Shown here: in pieces, positions 33,650 through 45,029 of the stretch
Layout: the number at the start of each line of letters is the position of its first letter
How positions within the stretch are numbered: the first letter of the stretch is position 1
NCBI GenBank assembly: GCA_026225945.1
Contig: JAMJFZ010000239.1
Location: 32,192,501 to 32,256,500 of the forward strand
Length of the DNA: 64,000 nucleotides
Source of the DNA: Cricetomys ansorgei
Lineage: Eukaryota > Chordata > Mammalia > Rodentia > Nesomyidae
Direction: 5' to 3'
Program-made: the position numbers and the translations under genes
The notes under the pieces: generated by a model
Database searches by the model: none
What the model saw: only the letters and a program-made list of their open reading frames with translations
Told to the model about the DNA's origin: nothing

Positions 33650-35050
33650 TTCCAGTGACCACACCCTAGTGTTTACAGTAGCAAGTCCTTCAAGAACACC
33701 CCACCCCATCCACCCCCTCCCCCAGAGGCTCCAGCTCTCAGATCTAACTGGCAGAGTAAAACTATAGCAAACTAATCTGTATTTTAACAAATTCCACCAC
33801 CTAATAATTGTTGTTTAATGCCCATCACAACATTTTAAACATAGTTTTCTTCCATTTTCATTGCAATAGCTGGGAAGTCTGTACTGTTTTTTTTCAGTCA
33901 GCAGACCCTCTGAACACAAAACTCATTTTTGCAGAGCATTTACAACAGTGTGAAGTATACAAGCATCTAATACCTGCTAGACTTAGACTCTGCCTGTGTC
34001 TTCAAAAAACTCAAACACAGTTTTCTTGACCAGAGAGAAAACACAGCTGGATTTTTGTTGAGAGGTGAGAGAGAGAGATGGGGGTTATGACTTCCTGTTT
34101 TGAACTAAAGCAAACTCAAGCTCTGGAGAGCTGCCTTCTGACATCAGCTTCTGGAGCTTGTATTCGGACCTCAGAAGTCTGGTTCTGGGGTCAGTTATGA
34201 GCCAGAGGGTGGCAGGTGATATTGGCTTTTCTGGGGCATTATGGGCTATCAGGCAAAGGGGAGCACACAAGGATGAGTAGCAAGAAACCCAGACATGCTG
34301 ATAGGCATTCAGCTGCGAGGTCTGGTCATGCTGATAGGCACTCAGCTGTAAGGTCTGAGCAGCAGAGGGCCAGGTGCCTGCTGCTGCCCAGATCTCAGTG
34401 AAGGTGATGTCCCAAGGTTCCAGCAAGCCAGGTCCTTTTCACTGCCCAATGGAAGTTGAGAACTGGATGTCATCTGCTGCAGTGGCTGCTCAAGGGCTGT
34501 CACTCCAGTGCTGAGCAGGCCTATGAGTATCCCTGATGCTAAATAGAGTCTGACTGACAGAGATCCGGATCCTTCAGCTGGGGAAATATTAGTCCATCAG
34601 CTATATTGCTCCCCTTCCTTGCTGAATTTTCATCTTTAAAGAGAATGTCTACATGGCCTGCCCGAGTTAGCCTTGGTGCCTGGGAAAGGAATGTAGCCAC
34701 TTCAGGCTTCACGAGGAAACCTTGCAGGCCCTCTTTTCCTTAAACCCTGGCTTACTGCCCTGGGACAGGTGTTAATGTTCCAGGAAGATATAGCCTTTAA
34801 AAATTAGCATACCAAAAAATGAATCCGTACCAGAAGAGCTGAATTCAGCGAGCAAGCCTCCAAGCCATTGGTGGCTCAGATGTTCCTTTGAAATGCTCTT
34901 TGTAATCTCCTCAGGTTTTGCAGGTTTGCAGGCAGCCAGGAGGAATGACATTGGCTCCATCCTAGATCCAGCCCCATCCTAGATAGCATCTGCATACCAG
35001 GAAGGCCCCTGCTGAGATGACTGGCCCTTAAAGTCCTTGGCATGCAGCCA

Positions 35051-35096
<46 letters not shown>

Positions 35097-35485
35097 CTCT
35101 CTCTCTCTGGGCGTGGCTCCATTCTAGCAGTGTGCTCTCCTACCCTTTCTCCCCTTGATATGTACACTGTTAAATTTTCTTATTAAAAAAAGTTTTTATT
35201 TCTAAAGCGCAATTGTGTGTGTCATTTATTAAAGCCCATGTCATGTCTGTCTCCCATAAAAGAATGAACTACTGTGTTCATTCACGATAAAGAACGAGCT
35301 ATCTTGATCTTTTGCCATAATTCTCCTTTTAGCCCATATTCCCCTCCTGAGTGGAGTCCCGAGGCTGGTTCCCTCTGCACTCCTGTATTGGCAGGCTAAC
35401 ACAGAAGGGTTGTCCTGAGTATTAAGGTCGCATGCCCACAGAAGGAGTCCCTGACTTAAACAAAAATATTAAAATATGAAGTAAG
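33650..35485. other. Intergenic; possible unidentified LTR in 34.0-35.2 kb
   Basis: No gene recognised. A 33-bp tandem pair lies at 34294-34359, and a (TC)n tract at 35054-35108. The run from about 34040 to 35200 has a texture suggesting an LTR (pyrimidine repeats, then an AT-rich end), but no terminal repeat partner or family match was found. Confidence 0.35.
35054..35108. repeat. (TC)n microsatellite
   Basis: CT repeat with a short TCTATCTATC interruption. Confidence 0.95.
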
Positions 35486-35490
35486 GATGT

Positions 35491-35625
35491 TGTCAAGCAT
35501 GGTGATTCATTGCCTGCAATCTCAGCACTGAGACGGGTAAGACAGGAGGATTGTCATGAGTTTCAGACCAGCATGGCTACATAGCAAAAGAGCCTGTCTC
35601 AAAAAATCAGACAAACAAACAAACT
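35491..35625 (+). mobile_element. B1/PB1-type SINE
   Basis: CAAGCATGGTGATTCATTGCCTG, TCAGCACTGAGAC, AGACCAGCATGGCTACATAG, CTGTCTC, then an A-rich tail with CAAA repeats. Diverged. It ends just before the LTR element's target duplication. Confidence 0.7.
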
Positions 35626-35635
35626 TTAAAAATAG

Positions 35636-36030
35636 TGTGCAGGCTAGTTTCATGTCAATCTGACACAAGCTCAAGGCATCTGAGAAGAGGGAACTTCAAT
35701 TAAGAAAACGCCACCATAAGATCCAGCTGTAGGGCATTGCCTCAATTAGCGATTGATGGGGGAGGGCCCACACTGTTGTGGGTGTGGCCAACCCTGGGCT
35801 GTTAGTCCTGAGTTCTATAAGAAAGCAAGTCATAGTGAGCCAGTTAATAAGCAACACCCCTCCATGGCCTCTGCACCAATTTTTGCTTTCAGGTCCCTGC
35901 CCTGTTTGAGTTCCTGTCCTAACATCCCTCTGTGATGAACAATGATGTGGAAATGTAAGCCAAAGGAACCCATTCCACCTCAACTTGCTTTTGGTCACCG
36001 TGTTTCATCACAGCAATAGTAACTAGGACA
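35636..36030 (+). repeat. 5' LTR
   Basis: Starts TGTGCAGGCTAGTTTCATG, ends ACTAGGACA; 395 bases. Direct repeat of 37323-37731. Confidence 0.85.
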
Positions 36031-37322
36031 GAAATTGGTACCAGGACCGTGGGGTATTGCTGTGACAGATCTGACCATGTGTTTCAGGGAGGACTGTGGA
36101 ACTCGGGGATAGAAAAGCTCTTGAGTGTTGACAGCTCAGTAGCTGTTCTGTGGGAACATGGAAGATAAGAATGTTGAGAGAAATGCAGAGGATGAAGACC
36201 TGGCTTATGAAGTTCCAGAAGGAAGTTTGAGAGTCATTTAAAGACTTTATCAGGGTTGCTGCATGTTTGAGTTAAGAATCTGTGGTTCTGGTCAGCTAGG
36301 GCTGAAGCATTGGTGGTGACTAATAAGAAACCAGAACCACTAAAGAGAAACTTTTGCTTTACTGGGAAAATTGACACTGGTGGGCTAGAGCTGAGAAATT
36401 AGCAGTGACTAAGAAGAGAGCAGCATCATTGAGAGGAAATCTTCTGGGAAGCGTTTTCTCAGAGTCAGCACAAAGAAGCTGTGTTCTAGCTCCTGTGTAC
36501 CAAGGTTGTACCTTGTGCTGGCAGCTGAACGTGGTTGTATAAGAGTCACCCAGGTTGTAGTGATTTGGGAAACATGAAGGAGTCATGAAAAACAGTTGAG
36601 GCTTGGCTGGATAAGAGGCTAAGATGGGTCACCAAAGCAGATGCACCCTCAGTAGCAGTTGAAGCCCCAGAATTCAAGGGGTAATGGAGAGAAGTTGAGG
36701 CTTGGTACCATGAAGAGAACTGAGGAGAGGCTACTGATGAGAGTTCAGCCTAGTTACACCAAAGATCCCAGCATTTTGGAGATGCCAGTACCATGGGATG
36801 ACCACCAAGAACAGCAGCAATGGTGGAGTAGAGCCAGCAGGAGCCTAGAAGACAAGCTGTGTGTGCTGCAGAGGGTAGAGCTGGAGAGGGCAAAGCCCAA
36901 GCCTTTTGGAGGAGCCCAGAAGATTGTGAGTAGATCCCAGACTTTGATCATTGGGTTATTTACATAGATAAAGTTTGACTTTGCTTATATTTGACTATAG
37001 CTGCATTCTGATCCTTCCCTCTTGAAGTAAGAAAGTATTTAATTTTTCTTTCTTTCTTTCTTAATCAGGAGCTCACAGTTGAGAGACTTTGAACTTTTAA
37101 TGAGATTTTGGAATTTTACAAAGACTTTGGATTTTAAAAGAGACTGAATATTTTAAAGACCGAATTTTAAAGTGTTTGAATTTTTAATGACATTGGGACT
37201 TTTACAATTTGGAATGTTTATATTGTAAAGTTGATATTCATGTGTGATCTTGGTGATTAACAAGAAAGGAAAGGTTATGGCTTAACAGTGATTTTTGTAT
37301 GTCAAGTTGATACTAGGTCAAT

Positions 37323-37731
37323 TGTGCTGGCTAGTTTTATGTCAATCTGAGACAAGCTAGAGTTATCTGAAAGGAGGAAACCTCAATTGAGAAAATGCCT
37401 CCCTAAGATCTGGCTGTAGGGCATTTTCCTAATTAGCAAGTGATGGAGGCGGGCCCAGCCCATTGTGGGTGGGGCCATGCCTGGGCTGTTGGTCATGGGT
37501 TCCATAAGGAAGCAGACTGAGCTTTCACAGGGAGCCAGTCAATAAACAACACCCCTCCATGGCCTCTGCATCAGATTTTGCTTTTAGGTTCCTGTCCTGT
37601 TTGAGCTTCTGTCCTAACTTCCTTCAGTGATGACCAATGATATGGAATTATAAGCCCAATAAATCTCTCCTCCCCACCAAGTTGTTTTGGTCATGGTGCT
37701 AGTAACAGCAATAGTAGCCCTGAATAAGATA
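37323..37731 (+). repeat. 3' LTR
   Basis: Starts TGTGCTGGCTAGTTTTATG, ends AATAAGATA; 409 bases. Contains AATAAA at about 37658, near the 3' end. Confidence 0.85.
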
Positions 37732-37774
37732 AATAGAAAGCAGAAATTTCTGAAGCGCTCATATTAAAGTCTAA

Positions 37775-37880
37775 GCTTCACCTCTGTCACTGGCTATCCA
37801 GCAAATGTAAACTAATTAGCCTCCCATCCCCCTTTTTTTTCATCTGAATGGGGTCAACAGCAGGGCCTGCCTCAAAAGAG
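37775..37880 (+). mobile_element. MIR fragment
   Basis: CTCTGTCACTGGCTATCCAG, then TCATCTGAATGGGGTCAA, follows the MIR core order; diverged. Confidence 0.45.
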
Positions 37881-38039
37881 TGCTTCAGGAGTAAGTTCCA
37901 GAATATAGTCCAGAGAATGCAATGGGTGTGTGGTGAGAAACACGTTGAAGAGCTTGTCCATAAAGGAGATGCAGAGACAGATGAGAAGTCTTAGGCAAAA
38001 GGACATTTTATAGAGTCTAGCCTTTAAGATTGGACCCAA

Positions 38040-38130
38040 AGCCAGGTGAAGTGCTACAGCCTGTCACCCCGGAGGCTTGGGAGGCTGGAGCAGAAGGATT
38101 ATAAATTGAACACCAGCCTGAACGAGAAGA
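38040..38130 (+). mobile_element. 7SL-SINE (PB1-like) fragment
   Basis: GCCAGGTGAAGTGCTACAGCC, GGAGGCTTGGGAGGCTGGAGC and ACACCAGCCTGA follow the B1/PB1 order. The right half is missing or decayed. Confidence 0.5.
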
Positions 38131-38149
38131 CATTATTAGCTTATCTAAT

Positions 38150-39980
38150 ACAGACAAAACAAGCACAATAAACACAACTAAACAAAACAAGCAGACAAAA
38201 CCCCACAGGGAAGCCGGTTCAAATTTGAGAAATGAGGATTGCCAGGGTAAGAAGTGTCCTAGAAGAGCAATCAGAAAAACAAAAGAAGTTACGTTGAATA
38301 CTAACTATAGGGAGCATTTGAAGAAATGAGGGAATGGGGTAGATTTTCAAAAGTCAATATTTAAAATTGGGTTTTCTGATAATCCTATTCTCTTGCAGTG
38401 CTTCAAGAGCAAGCACACAGACTGTCAGCCCTCGGACTCATGTGGACACAGAGCTGGGATGGTGGCCTTTGAATTCATTTGTAATGGCAGTTTGGGCATT
38501 ATTCCATAATTGATACAGAAGGAAAAAACTCAGGAATTTTCTACCCCAGGGTTTCAGTGAAAAGTGTATAGCAAGATGCAATAATGAAAAAGAAGAGAGG
38601 AGGAGAGGAAGCCCAGATGGCCCAGTTAGTGCCCAGTGTTCATGAAACCTTGGGTTCAAGCCACAGCTGCATATGAACTTGGGAGAGTCACACCCCTGCT
38701 ATCCCAGCCAGTGGATCAAGAGTTCAACATCACCCTCAGCTACTCGAGGTCTTTAAAACAGACAAACAAACAACACCTCCCCCCCAAAAGAAACTCCAAA
38801 CAAGACAAACAAAGGGAACAAGACATAAGAAGGAGTTGGATTTCTCATAAACCCTAAGTTAAGTTGCTAAAGCTCTAGGGCAAACAGTGTCACTGGGAGA
38901 GACTTGAGCACCTTAAAGCTGCCCTTCCTTTGTCTTTATGACTCAAGTACGCTGTGTTGTAGGAAGACATCCAAAGCTTTCTCCATTCCCCCCCACTCCC
39001 GCCATTTTATTTAGGAGATCTGAATGGGAAATATGGGAGTAGGGACTGGCGACTGCACAGAGGTGGCTGAAGGTTAGGCACCCTGAGCAGCCCACCAACT
39101 TGATTCTGCTCTGACAACAGAGACAAGGCTGACAGTGGTAAAGTTGCTGAATGACAAACAGATGAGTAAACTGAAGAACTCTCTGCGGGGGGCTTTCTGA
39201 GGGACCCAAGTGTCCCGACTACTGATGGTCTAGTGATGCTGACTCAACAGAGGAGAACAAAAACCCCCTTCCGCAGACTCTCGCCGAGATGAGTATTTTA
39301 GAAGACGTACTTTTGGCACTGTAATTTTGAAACGTTGGGTGTTCCTTGGTCCTGGATGCTGAATTGACTTTGTACGTAATCTTTTGCTCTGGGCTTCAAG
39401 TTCAATGTCGCTTTAGTCAGGTGGCTCCTTCAACAGATAGCAACAGTGGTATTTTCAATTTTAAAGGGATTTTTACAGGCACGAGGTTTTTGTTTGGTTT
39501 TGTGATTAAAAAAAAAAATTCTTCATGGAAAAGGAGGAGGGAGAGGAGGAAGAAACCATCGTCTTCCCATTAAAGGACAACCAGGTGGAGTACATTCAGT
39601 CTTACCAGGTCCGAGGAGGTAATTTTGGTTGATTCTTCTGGAAGATGTTAAAATCACGACCCGGAAAGTCATTTTAGCTTTAGTTAGTAAAACCAGGTAA
39701 ACTCAAGGCTGACTTCTCAATGTCAAGAATCTAACATGTGGCTCCTTTTGTAAGAGAGCATCTGGCTACGTTTTCTTTCAATGGGACCTTCCTTTAGAAC
39801 AGACCCTTCCACTGGGGCAACCAGGGATTGCATCTGTGCACTTGCCCCTGAGAATTTATCTTCCTGTATTCTGGTAGTTTTGGAGGTTGCTTTTATTTCC
39901 TTGCCAATAGTGAAAATTGATTAAGAGATTTTTTTTTTTTTTTTAATGCATAACTTTTTTTAAAAGGTCAGATTTCTCGT
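38150..39980. other. Intergenic; nothing recognised
   Basis: A-rich and T-rich runs only; no gene or clear repeat. Confidence 0.45.
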
Positions 39981-39989
39981 GGGCTCTAA

Positions 39990-40050
39990 AGTGAGTTCAA
40001 GTCCACCTGGGGCAATGCAGTGAGATCCTATTTCCAAACTGAAGGTAAAA
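39990..40050 (+). mobile_element. B1 fragment (3' half)
   Basis: GTGAGTTCAAGTCCACCTGG and GTGAGATCCTATTTCC resemble the right half of a diverged B1. Confidence 0.45.
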
Positions 40051-40053
40051 AGA

Positions 40054-40255
40054 CTGGGATTGGCTGGCAAGATGGTTCAATGGGTAATACCTGAAAATCC
40101 CAGGTGGATGTCAGAACCCACATGGTAAGAGGAGAGAACTGATTCCCTTAAGCTGTCCACTGACCTCCAGAGGCGTGCTGTGACATATGTGTGCCCACAC
40201 ATACACACACATGCTTGTGTGAACTGGCATACACACAAATAAATAAATAGATAGG
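40054..40255 (+). mobile_element. B3-type SINE
   Basis: GGCTGGCAAGATGGTTCAATGGGTAA head, AACCCACATGGTAAGAGGAG, AAGCTGTCCACTGACCTCCAG, CA-rich stretch, then (AAAT)n tail. Good full-length match. Confidence 0.85.
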
Positions 40256-40341
40256 ATGATAAAAGAGAGAGATCTCAGTATGCAGATAAACGGGAGAGCA
40301 CTTGCCTACCATGTAGGGAGCCTTGCATTCCTCCCTTTAAC

Positions 40342-40364
40342 AAAAAAAAAAAAAAAAAAAAAAT
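40342..40364. repeat. Poly(A) tract preceded by an ID-like tRNA stretch
   Basis: About 22 A. The preceding 40272-40340 (CAGTATGCAGATAAACGGGAGAGCACTTGCC) resembles an ID-type head with A tail. Confidence 0.5.
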
Positions 40365-40574
40365 CTATTTGGAACAGCTTTAGGCTCCTTCATTGTTTGG
40401 ATAAGGAGAGCTAGGTAGCAATTAATAGCAGGAGCTTGCCTTTAAAAAAAAAACACAACACAATATGCGTTTAGATGATTTCCTCCCTTAGCAGGGGAAG
40501 GGAAGGAGAGTGGGGAGCAAAACGCTTCTGCCTTTTACTCAGTGTTGCTTGTTTTAAATCAGCTATGCTCACCA

Positions 40575-41075
40575 GCGCACTGTCTGCGATCGGAAGCGGC
40601 TGAGATGTCCATCGGCAGATGAATGGATAAGGACAATGAGGTTATACATAGCACGATCTTATCCGGTCATAAAAACAAAAACGAAATCATGATGTTTGCA
40701 GTTTGCAGGCACATGGCTGAAGCATGATCACACGTGTTAAGCAGAACAAGCAGATTCAAAGAAAGAGGAGACTGTATTCTTTCGCTGGTATGTGCCACCT
40801 ACATCTAATTCTATATACATAGGAAGTGAAGGTAGGAAGAAGTCAGTGAGAGGGGAGGAAGAGATCAAAAGGGAGGAGGAGGAGGAGGAATATAGGTGTC
40901 ACGAAAACAGAGGGAGCACTGTTTGGAGGGAAGAAGGGGACTAAGGAGAGGCAAGGAGGGACCAGGGCAGGCAGTGGGAAAGGCAAGAGCGATAGATAAT
41001 GATATGCATGTATGAACTCGACATGAAACTAACTGCTTCGTATGTTAATCACAAATAAATTCACGTTTATGTATC
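40575..41075 (+). mobile_element. L1 3' end (older rodent L1), plus strand
   Basis: GCTGAGATGTCCATCGGCAG, ATGAATGGATAAGGACAATG and CATAAAAACAAAAACGAAATCATG correspond to the end of L1 ORF2. These are followed by purine-rich 3' UTR text and AATAAATTCACG. Frames are broken. Confidence 0.75.
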
Positions 41076-41100
41076 TTTATTTTTGGAATCTGTCACACTG

Positions 41101-41130
<30 letters not shown>
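41101..41130. repeat. Poly(T) tract
   Basis: About 26 T, just upstream of a B3-type SINE. Confidence 0.9.
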
Positions 41131-41132
<2 letters not shown>

Positions 41133-41141
41133 GAGATTGTG

Positions 41142-41340
41142 AGGGCTGGAAAGATGGCTCCGTGGTTAAGAGCCCTTGCTGCCATTCCAGAGGACCAGAA
41201 TTCAGTTCACAACTCCCTGTAACTCAGGATCCAGGGGACTCTTACATTTTCTTTTGGTCTCTGAGGGCACCTGCACACATATGCGTGCGCGCACACACAC
41301 GCACACACACACGCATAAATAAAAAAATAAATCTTTAAAT
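41142..41340 (+). mobile_element. B2/B3-type SINE
   Basis: GGGCTGGAAAGATGGCTCCGTGGTTAAGAGC head with A box, CAGAATTCAGTTCACAA B-box region, CACACGCACAC tail, AATAAATC end. Well preserved. Confidence 0.92.
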
Positions 41341-41489
41341 GAAAAAGTGATTGAGTATTTACCATGCCCATGCTCCCTGGCTCCCAGGTTAACTCATGGC
41401 TTCTGACTCTGCATGTGTGACCTTAGGTGCCCCATATGAGGTAGGACATCCAGGACATTCCTCCTCACTGACCTATTTGTTTGTTTTCT

Positions 41490-41560
41490 TGAGCTTGAGG
41501 TCTAACCCAGGGCTTTATGTTTGCTGGAGAAGCTCTCTAATGGGATGCTGGACCCCAGCC
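41490..41560 (-). mobile_element. Possible ID/B4-type SINE fragment
   Basis: TCTAACCCAGGGCTTTATG...GCTCTCTAATGGGATGCTGGACCCCAGCCC resembles the reverse of an ID/B4 head, diverged. Confidence 0.4.
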
Positions 41561-41796
41561 CTCACTAGCAGGTGTGAAAGGGAGTAGAAAAATGCGATCT
41601 TGTTCAGCTCATTTTTAAATATCGAAGTCTTACTTTTCTTCTAATAATAACTGAGATTAGCCTTAAATTTTACCTGCAAATTTTTCCTGTTATTCTCTTC
41701 TGCTACTTTTAGCAACTGGCTCTTTCTGCTAGATCTGATTTTCTTATAGTGGCCTCATTTGCCAATTTTCATTTGGCTTAATCTTAAAAATGAAGA

Positions 41797-41922
41797 TCAT
41801 CCCAGCACTGGGGAGACAGAGGCTGGCACATCTCTGAGTTTGAGGCCAGCCTGGTCTACATAGTGAGTTCTAGGACAGCCAGGGCGACAATGAGAAATCC
41901 CATCTTGAAAACAAAAAGTGAA
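41797..41922 (+). mobile_element. B1 SINE, 5'-truncated
   Basis: CCCAGCACTGGGGAGACAGAGG, GAGTTTGAGGCCAGCCTGGTC, TAGGACAGCCAGGG, A-rich end. Clear B1 lacking the first 25 or so bases. Confidence 0.9.
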
Positions 41923-41929
41923 AACATAG

Positions 41930-43080
41930 CACTCCTTATGGAAAATTATGCATGAGGTTCAAAACACATTTCAGAGTGCAAGAAAGAAAGACCGCTGAAT
42001 GTGAGAGAGTCACCGATATAATTTTATATTCCACATTACAGCCAGCTTCTCAGAAGCCGACCTGGGGGAGTTTGGGTGGCCATCAAAGAATATCTTCAAT
42101 TAATTTAATCCATCTACTCTCTATAACCGCATGTGTGTGTGAGGCTGGATTTTTCAGTCAAAATAACACAGCACAACTAAGTGAAGTAGGAGGAAGGTAG
42201 GTGAAAGTTGCTAGGTTTCAATAAGTCAGATAGTAAAAAGAATTTTCAGAGTAGATGTGTTGCACTCAGCACCTCAAAAAATCCAAAACCATGCCATTCT
42301 TCCCATTAAAATTATTCTGGAAAATAAATTTTTCATTAAAGCATTCAGTTTGATTATGACTTTCATGATGAATGGGAAAAAAGAGTTATCTTTTGCCCGG
42401 GTTTAACTTCAAGTTCGATAAATATCAACCGAGGTAAGCAAAAGCTTTCTCGAGTCTGATAATTTTCAAAACTGTACAGAACCCACAGTTCAAATGAGCT
42501 TTTGAAAATCATGGGCCTAGGTGATTCCAAAGAGCCTCTGGCAAGTAGAAGCTGTGTTTGCTTGATTTGGTGACAGCCTTGGTAGGACAGGTGCTCAGAG
42601 CCCAGATCTCTATAGGCTGAGAGGGCAAGGTTAGGGTGTCGGCTTAGATGGCATAAACTTTCTGTCTGTGTCTTCCACACAAGACAGGAGTGCTACACAG
42701 CCAGAGTCTGAGCTACTTCCCTAGGCTGCACACAGACAAGTTTGTGCACCTTTCTTTCCTTCAGCCCATCTCTCCTAGGCCCGTGAACCTTGAGCCTTAG
42801 CCCTAGGACTGGCCCTGGCTTTCCAATGACAGAGACGGTAAGTCCCAAGTCTAGACAGCAAAGTGCAGTCTCACTTGACACGAGTTAAACTACCATTGTA
42901 ACATTCGATTGTCCTAATTAAGATTGTATGTAAGAAAATCCAGGAATCATTTCCACCCATTCTCAATAAAATATTCTTTGCTCTGTCACTTGGGCAGGTA
43001 TTCATGAAACATACTTATTCACGAAAACACTGACTAATAAAAGAACACTGTGGGTGGCGGCCCTCCATTGGGGCTCTATA
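41930..43080. other. Intergenic; nothing recognised
   Basis: No gene or clear repeat seen. Confidence 0.45.
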
Positions 43081-43084
43081 ACTG

Positions 43085-43215
43085 AATGTGGGGTTCTCAA
43101 CAAGGTCTCCGACTATGCAACAAGCAAGACTTAATTGAGAAGCAAACGTGTTGTGAGTCAGAAGTGTTTCCGGCAGTGCCTGCCTGTGTTACATCCCAGA
43201 GCATCATTATAACCT
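43085..43215 (+). repeat. Dispersed direct repeat, copy 1
   Basis: Shares TTCTCAACAAGGT, GTGTTTCYGGCRGTG and TGCCTGTGTT in the same order with 43994-44110. Family unknown. Confidence 0.6.
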
Positions 43216-43274
43216 TGCTCAACCTTTTGCTTGTTTATTTGCATGCATGTGTAAAACATGTTCACATTTATGGA

Positions 43275-43585
43275 TACATTCAAGGGTTGAGTGGGGCATG
43301 CACATGCACGTGTGTGCCTATAGAGGCCCAAAGTTGATGCCAGGTCCCTGCCTCAATTATTTCCTGTTTATTCAGCCAAGGTCTCTCACTGCAGTACACT
43401 AATTCCGGAGACTCTAGCTAGCCAACTTGCCTGGGGATCCCATCTCTCCCTCCTAAGTACTGTAATTTCTGGCAGCTGATGTGCCCATGTCTGACCTTTT
43501 ACATGGATTCTGTAGATCTAATCTCTGGCAAGGAAGGTGTTTTATGCACAGAGCCATCACCTTAACCCCAGGTCTGGTTCTGAAC
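43275..43585 (-). mobile_element. B4-type composite SINE, minus strand
   Basis: GCCTATAGAGGCCCAAAGTTGATGCCAG, CAAGGTCTCTCACTGCAGTAC, TTTTACATGGATTCTG and CAGAGCCATCACCTTAACCCC parallel the reverse of a long rodent SINE with a tRNA-like head. Confidence 0.6.
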
Positions 43586-43589
43586 ACGC

Positions 43590-43990
43590 AACATGTATGT
43601 TTTGCATTGTGCACGCTGTCACACCACATAGTACCATCAAATGCCACCCGAGACACCTCAGCTCAGACTCAGGACTACCTATCATATGCTAATCCCAGTG
43701 TTTTCACTGTATGTGCAAAGGTTTCCGCTCTTACAGAAACATAAGGAACACAAAGACTGCTAATATTTTCCTACTGCCATTCTTCAGCTTGTAAATATCA
43801 CATCCATCTGCCTTCAGATTATACCCTGTTGAAATGTTTGATTGTAAAGACTTGTTTACAATTGTATTATAATTGTAAAGACTTAATTGTAAAGTCATTC
43901 AAAATGAGCTGCTGACAAATACGTTTCATAAAAGTATTTTACATAATTTGGCTTGGGATTATGACAGAATTTTTAACAGTTTCTGAAATG
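43590..43990. other. Intergenic, AT-rich
   Basis: Contains local repeats of AATTGTAAAGACTT around 43840-43895. Confidence 0.5.
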
Positions 43991-43993
43991 GCC

Positions 43994-44110
43994 CTAATGT
44001 AGGGCTCTCAACAAGGTTTCTGAGTAACTCAGAGTCAACTGCGTTATGGATCTGAGGTGTTTCTGGCGGTGTTTGCCTGTGTTGTATCTCAAGACCTCAT
44101 TTTTGTTATG
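43994..44110 (+). repeat. Dispersed direct repeat, copy 2
   Basis: Counterpart of 43085-43215, about 910 bases downstream, with a short internal deletion relative to copy 1. Confidence 0.6.
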
Positions 44111-44695
44111 TATCTGCGTGAACATTATCATTGATGACAACAGGATGCATTAGCTCGTATCGCCCGCGAGATGCTATGCCTTCTGGTTCCCCGGGGTGTA
44201 CCCAGAATCTCTGTTTGCTCTATCATTCCCAGCAATGATCTCTTTGCCATGATTCAGAAGGTCTAAAATAAAGGGAGGACAGTTACAAACACTACACCAG
44301 AACCATTTCCTAGCATGTCCAGGGCTAGACTTCACAGACTGAGTTCCTCTTGATAATCTGCCCACTCAGTCTGAGAGAAACCAGAAGATAAATACTTGGC
44401 TCTGTGACAGTTCCTTCTACAGTTGCTCTGCCTTTATACTGGCCAAGATCTTGAGTTAGGGGCAGCTGGTAGGTCATTCTGAGAACCTGATCTACTGTAT
44501 AGCCTTGGCAAGCTCTCCTTCCTCCTTGTTTGGTTTCCACTGAATACAAGGATCCTGAAGTCTATGCATCCTCAAGACATACTTTTCAAGTGAATGTTCT
44601 ATGTCCAAGAGTCTCCTGAGCAGCATCAACTACATCTCCTGAGGTCGTTTGTCTGTTATAACACAGGGTGGTTGGAAGCCTTCAAACCAGGAATG
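44111..44695. other. Intergenic; nothing recognised
   Basis: No gene or repeat seen. Confidence 0.45.
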
Positions 44696-44696
44696 T

Positions 44697-45029
44697 CCTA
44701 ATCTGTTTGGTGATGTTGTAAAAAAAAAATCCCAAGACTGAGTCATTTTAAAAGAGCATAGATGTATTTCTTAGTGTAAGAGACTGTGAGATCCGAAGTC
44801 AAGACCCAGCATCTGGTGAGGGGCTTCTTGATGTGGCAACTCAAAGCAGAGGATGTCGGACAGGAGCAATCAAGCCCGTATCCTCAAATCCTATTTATTT
44901 TAGCATTGATCCATACTTTTGGATGGCGCCCTCATGGCCCAAACACCTCTCTTGAGGACCCATCTCCCAACACCGTTGATAATTTAGTTTCCAGCACATG
45001 TGTTTTGAGAGGCACACCCTAACAATAGT
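44697..45029 (-). mobile_element. MaLR LTR (MST/MLT1-like), minus strand
   Basis: CTAATCTGTTTGGTGATG start, CCCATCTCCCAACACCGTTG and TTTCCAGCACATGTGTTTTGAG near the end follow the reverse of old MaLR LTRs. Confidence 0.65.

Larger units (their letters stand above)
35631..37736 (+). mobile_element. Complete LTR retroelement (ERVL/MaLR-like), nonautonomous, with 5-bp target duplication
   Basis: Two direct LTRs (35636-36030 and 37323-37731) flank an interior of about 1.29 kb. The sequence AATAG stands directly before the first LTR (35631-35635) and directly after the second (37732-37736), a 5-bp target-site duplication as in ERVL-class elements. The interior begins with a stretch close to a tRNA-Leu primer binding site (TGGTACCAGGACCGTGGG, about 36036-36053). 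A purine-rich run lies near 37262-37275. There is no gag, protease, polymerase or envelope frame of meaningful length, so it must have moved with enzymes from another element. The two LTRs differ at roughly one site in five by eye, so the insertion is old. Family name left open. Confidence 0.85.

Noticed and set aside
36754..36951. Minus-strand frame also present at 59071-59367
   Set aside because: The similarity comes from the shared LTR-element interior read on the reverse strand; it is not an independent gene.
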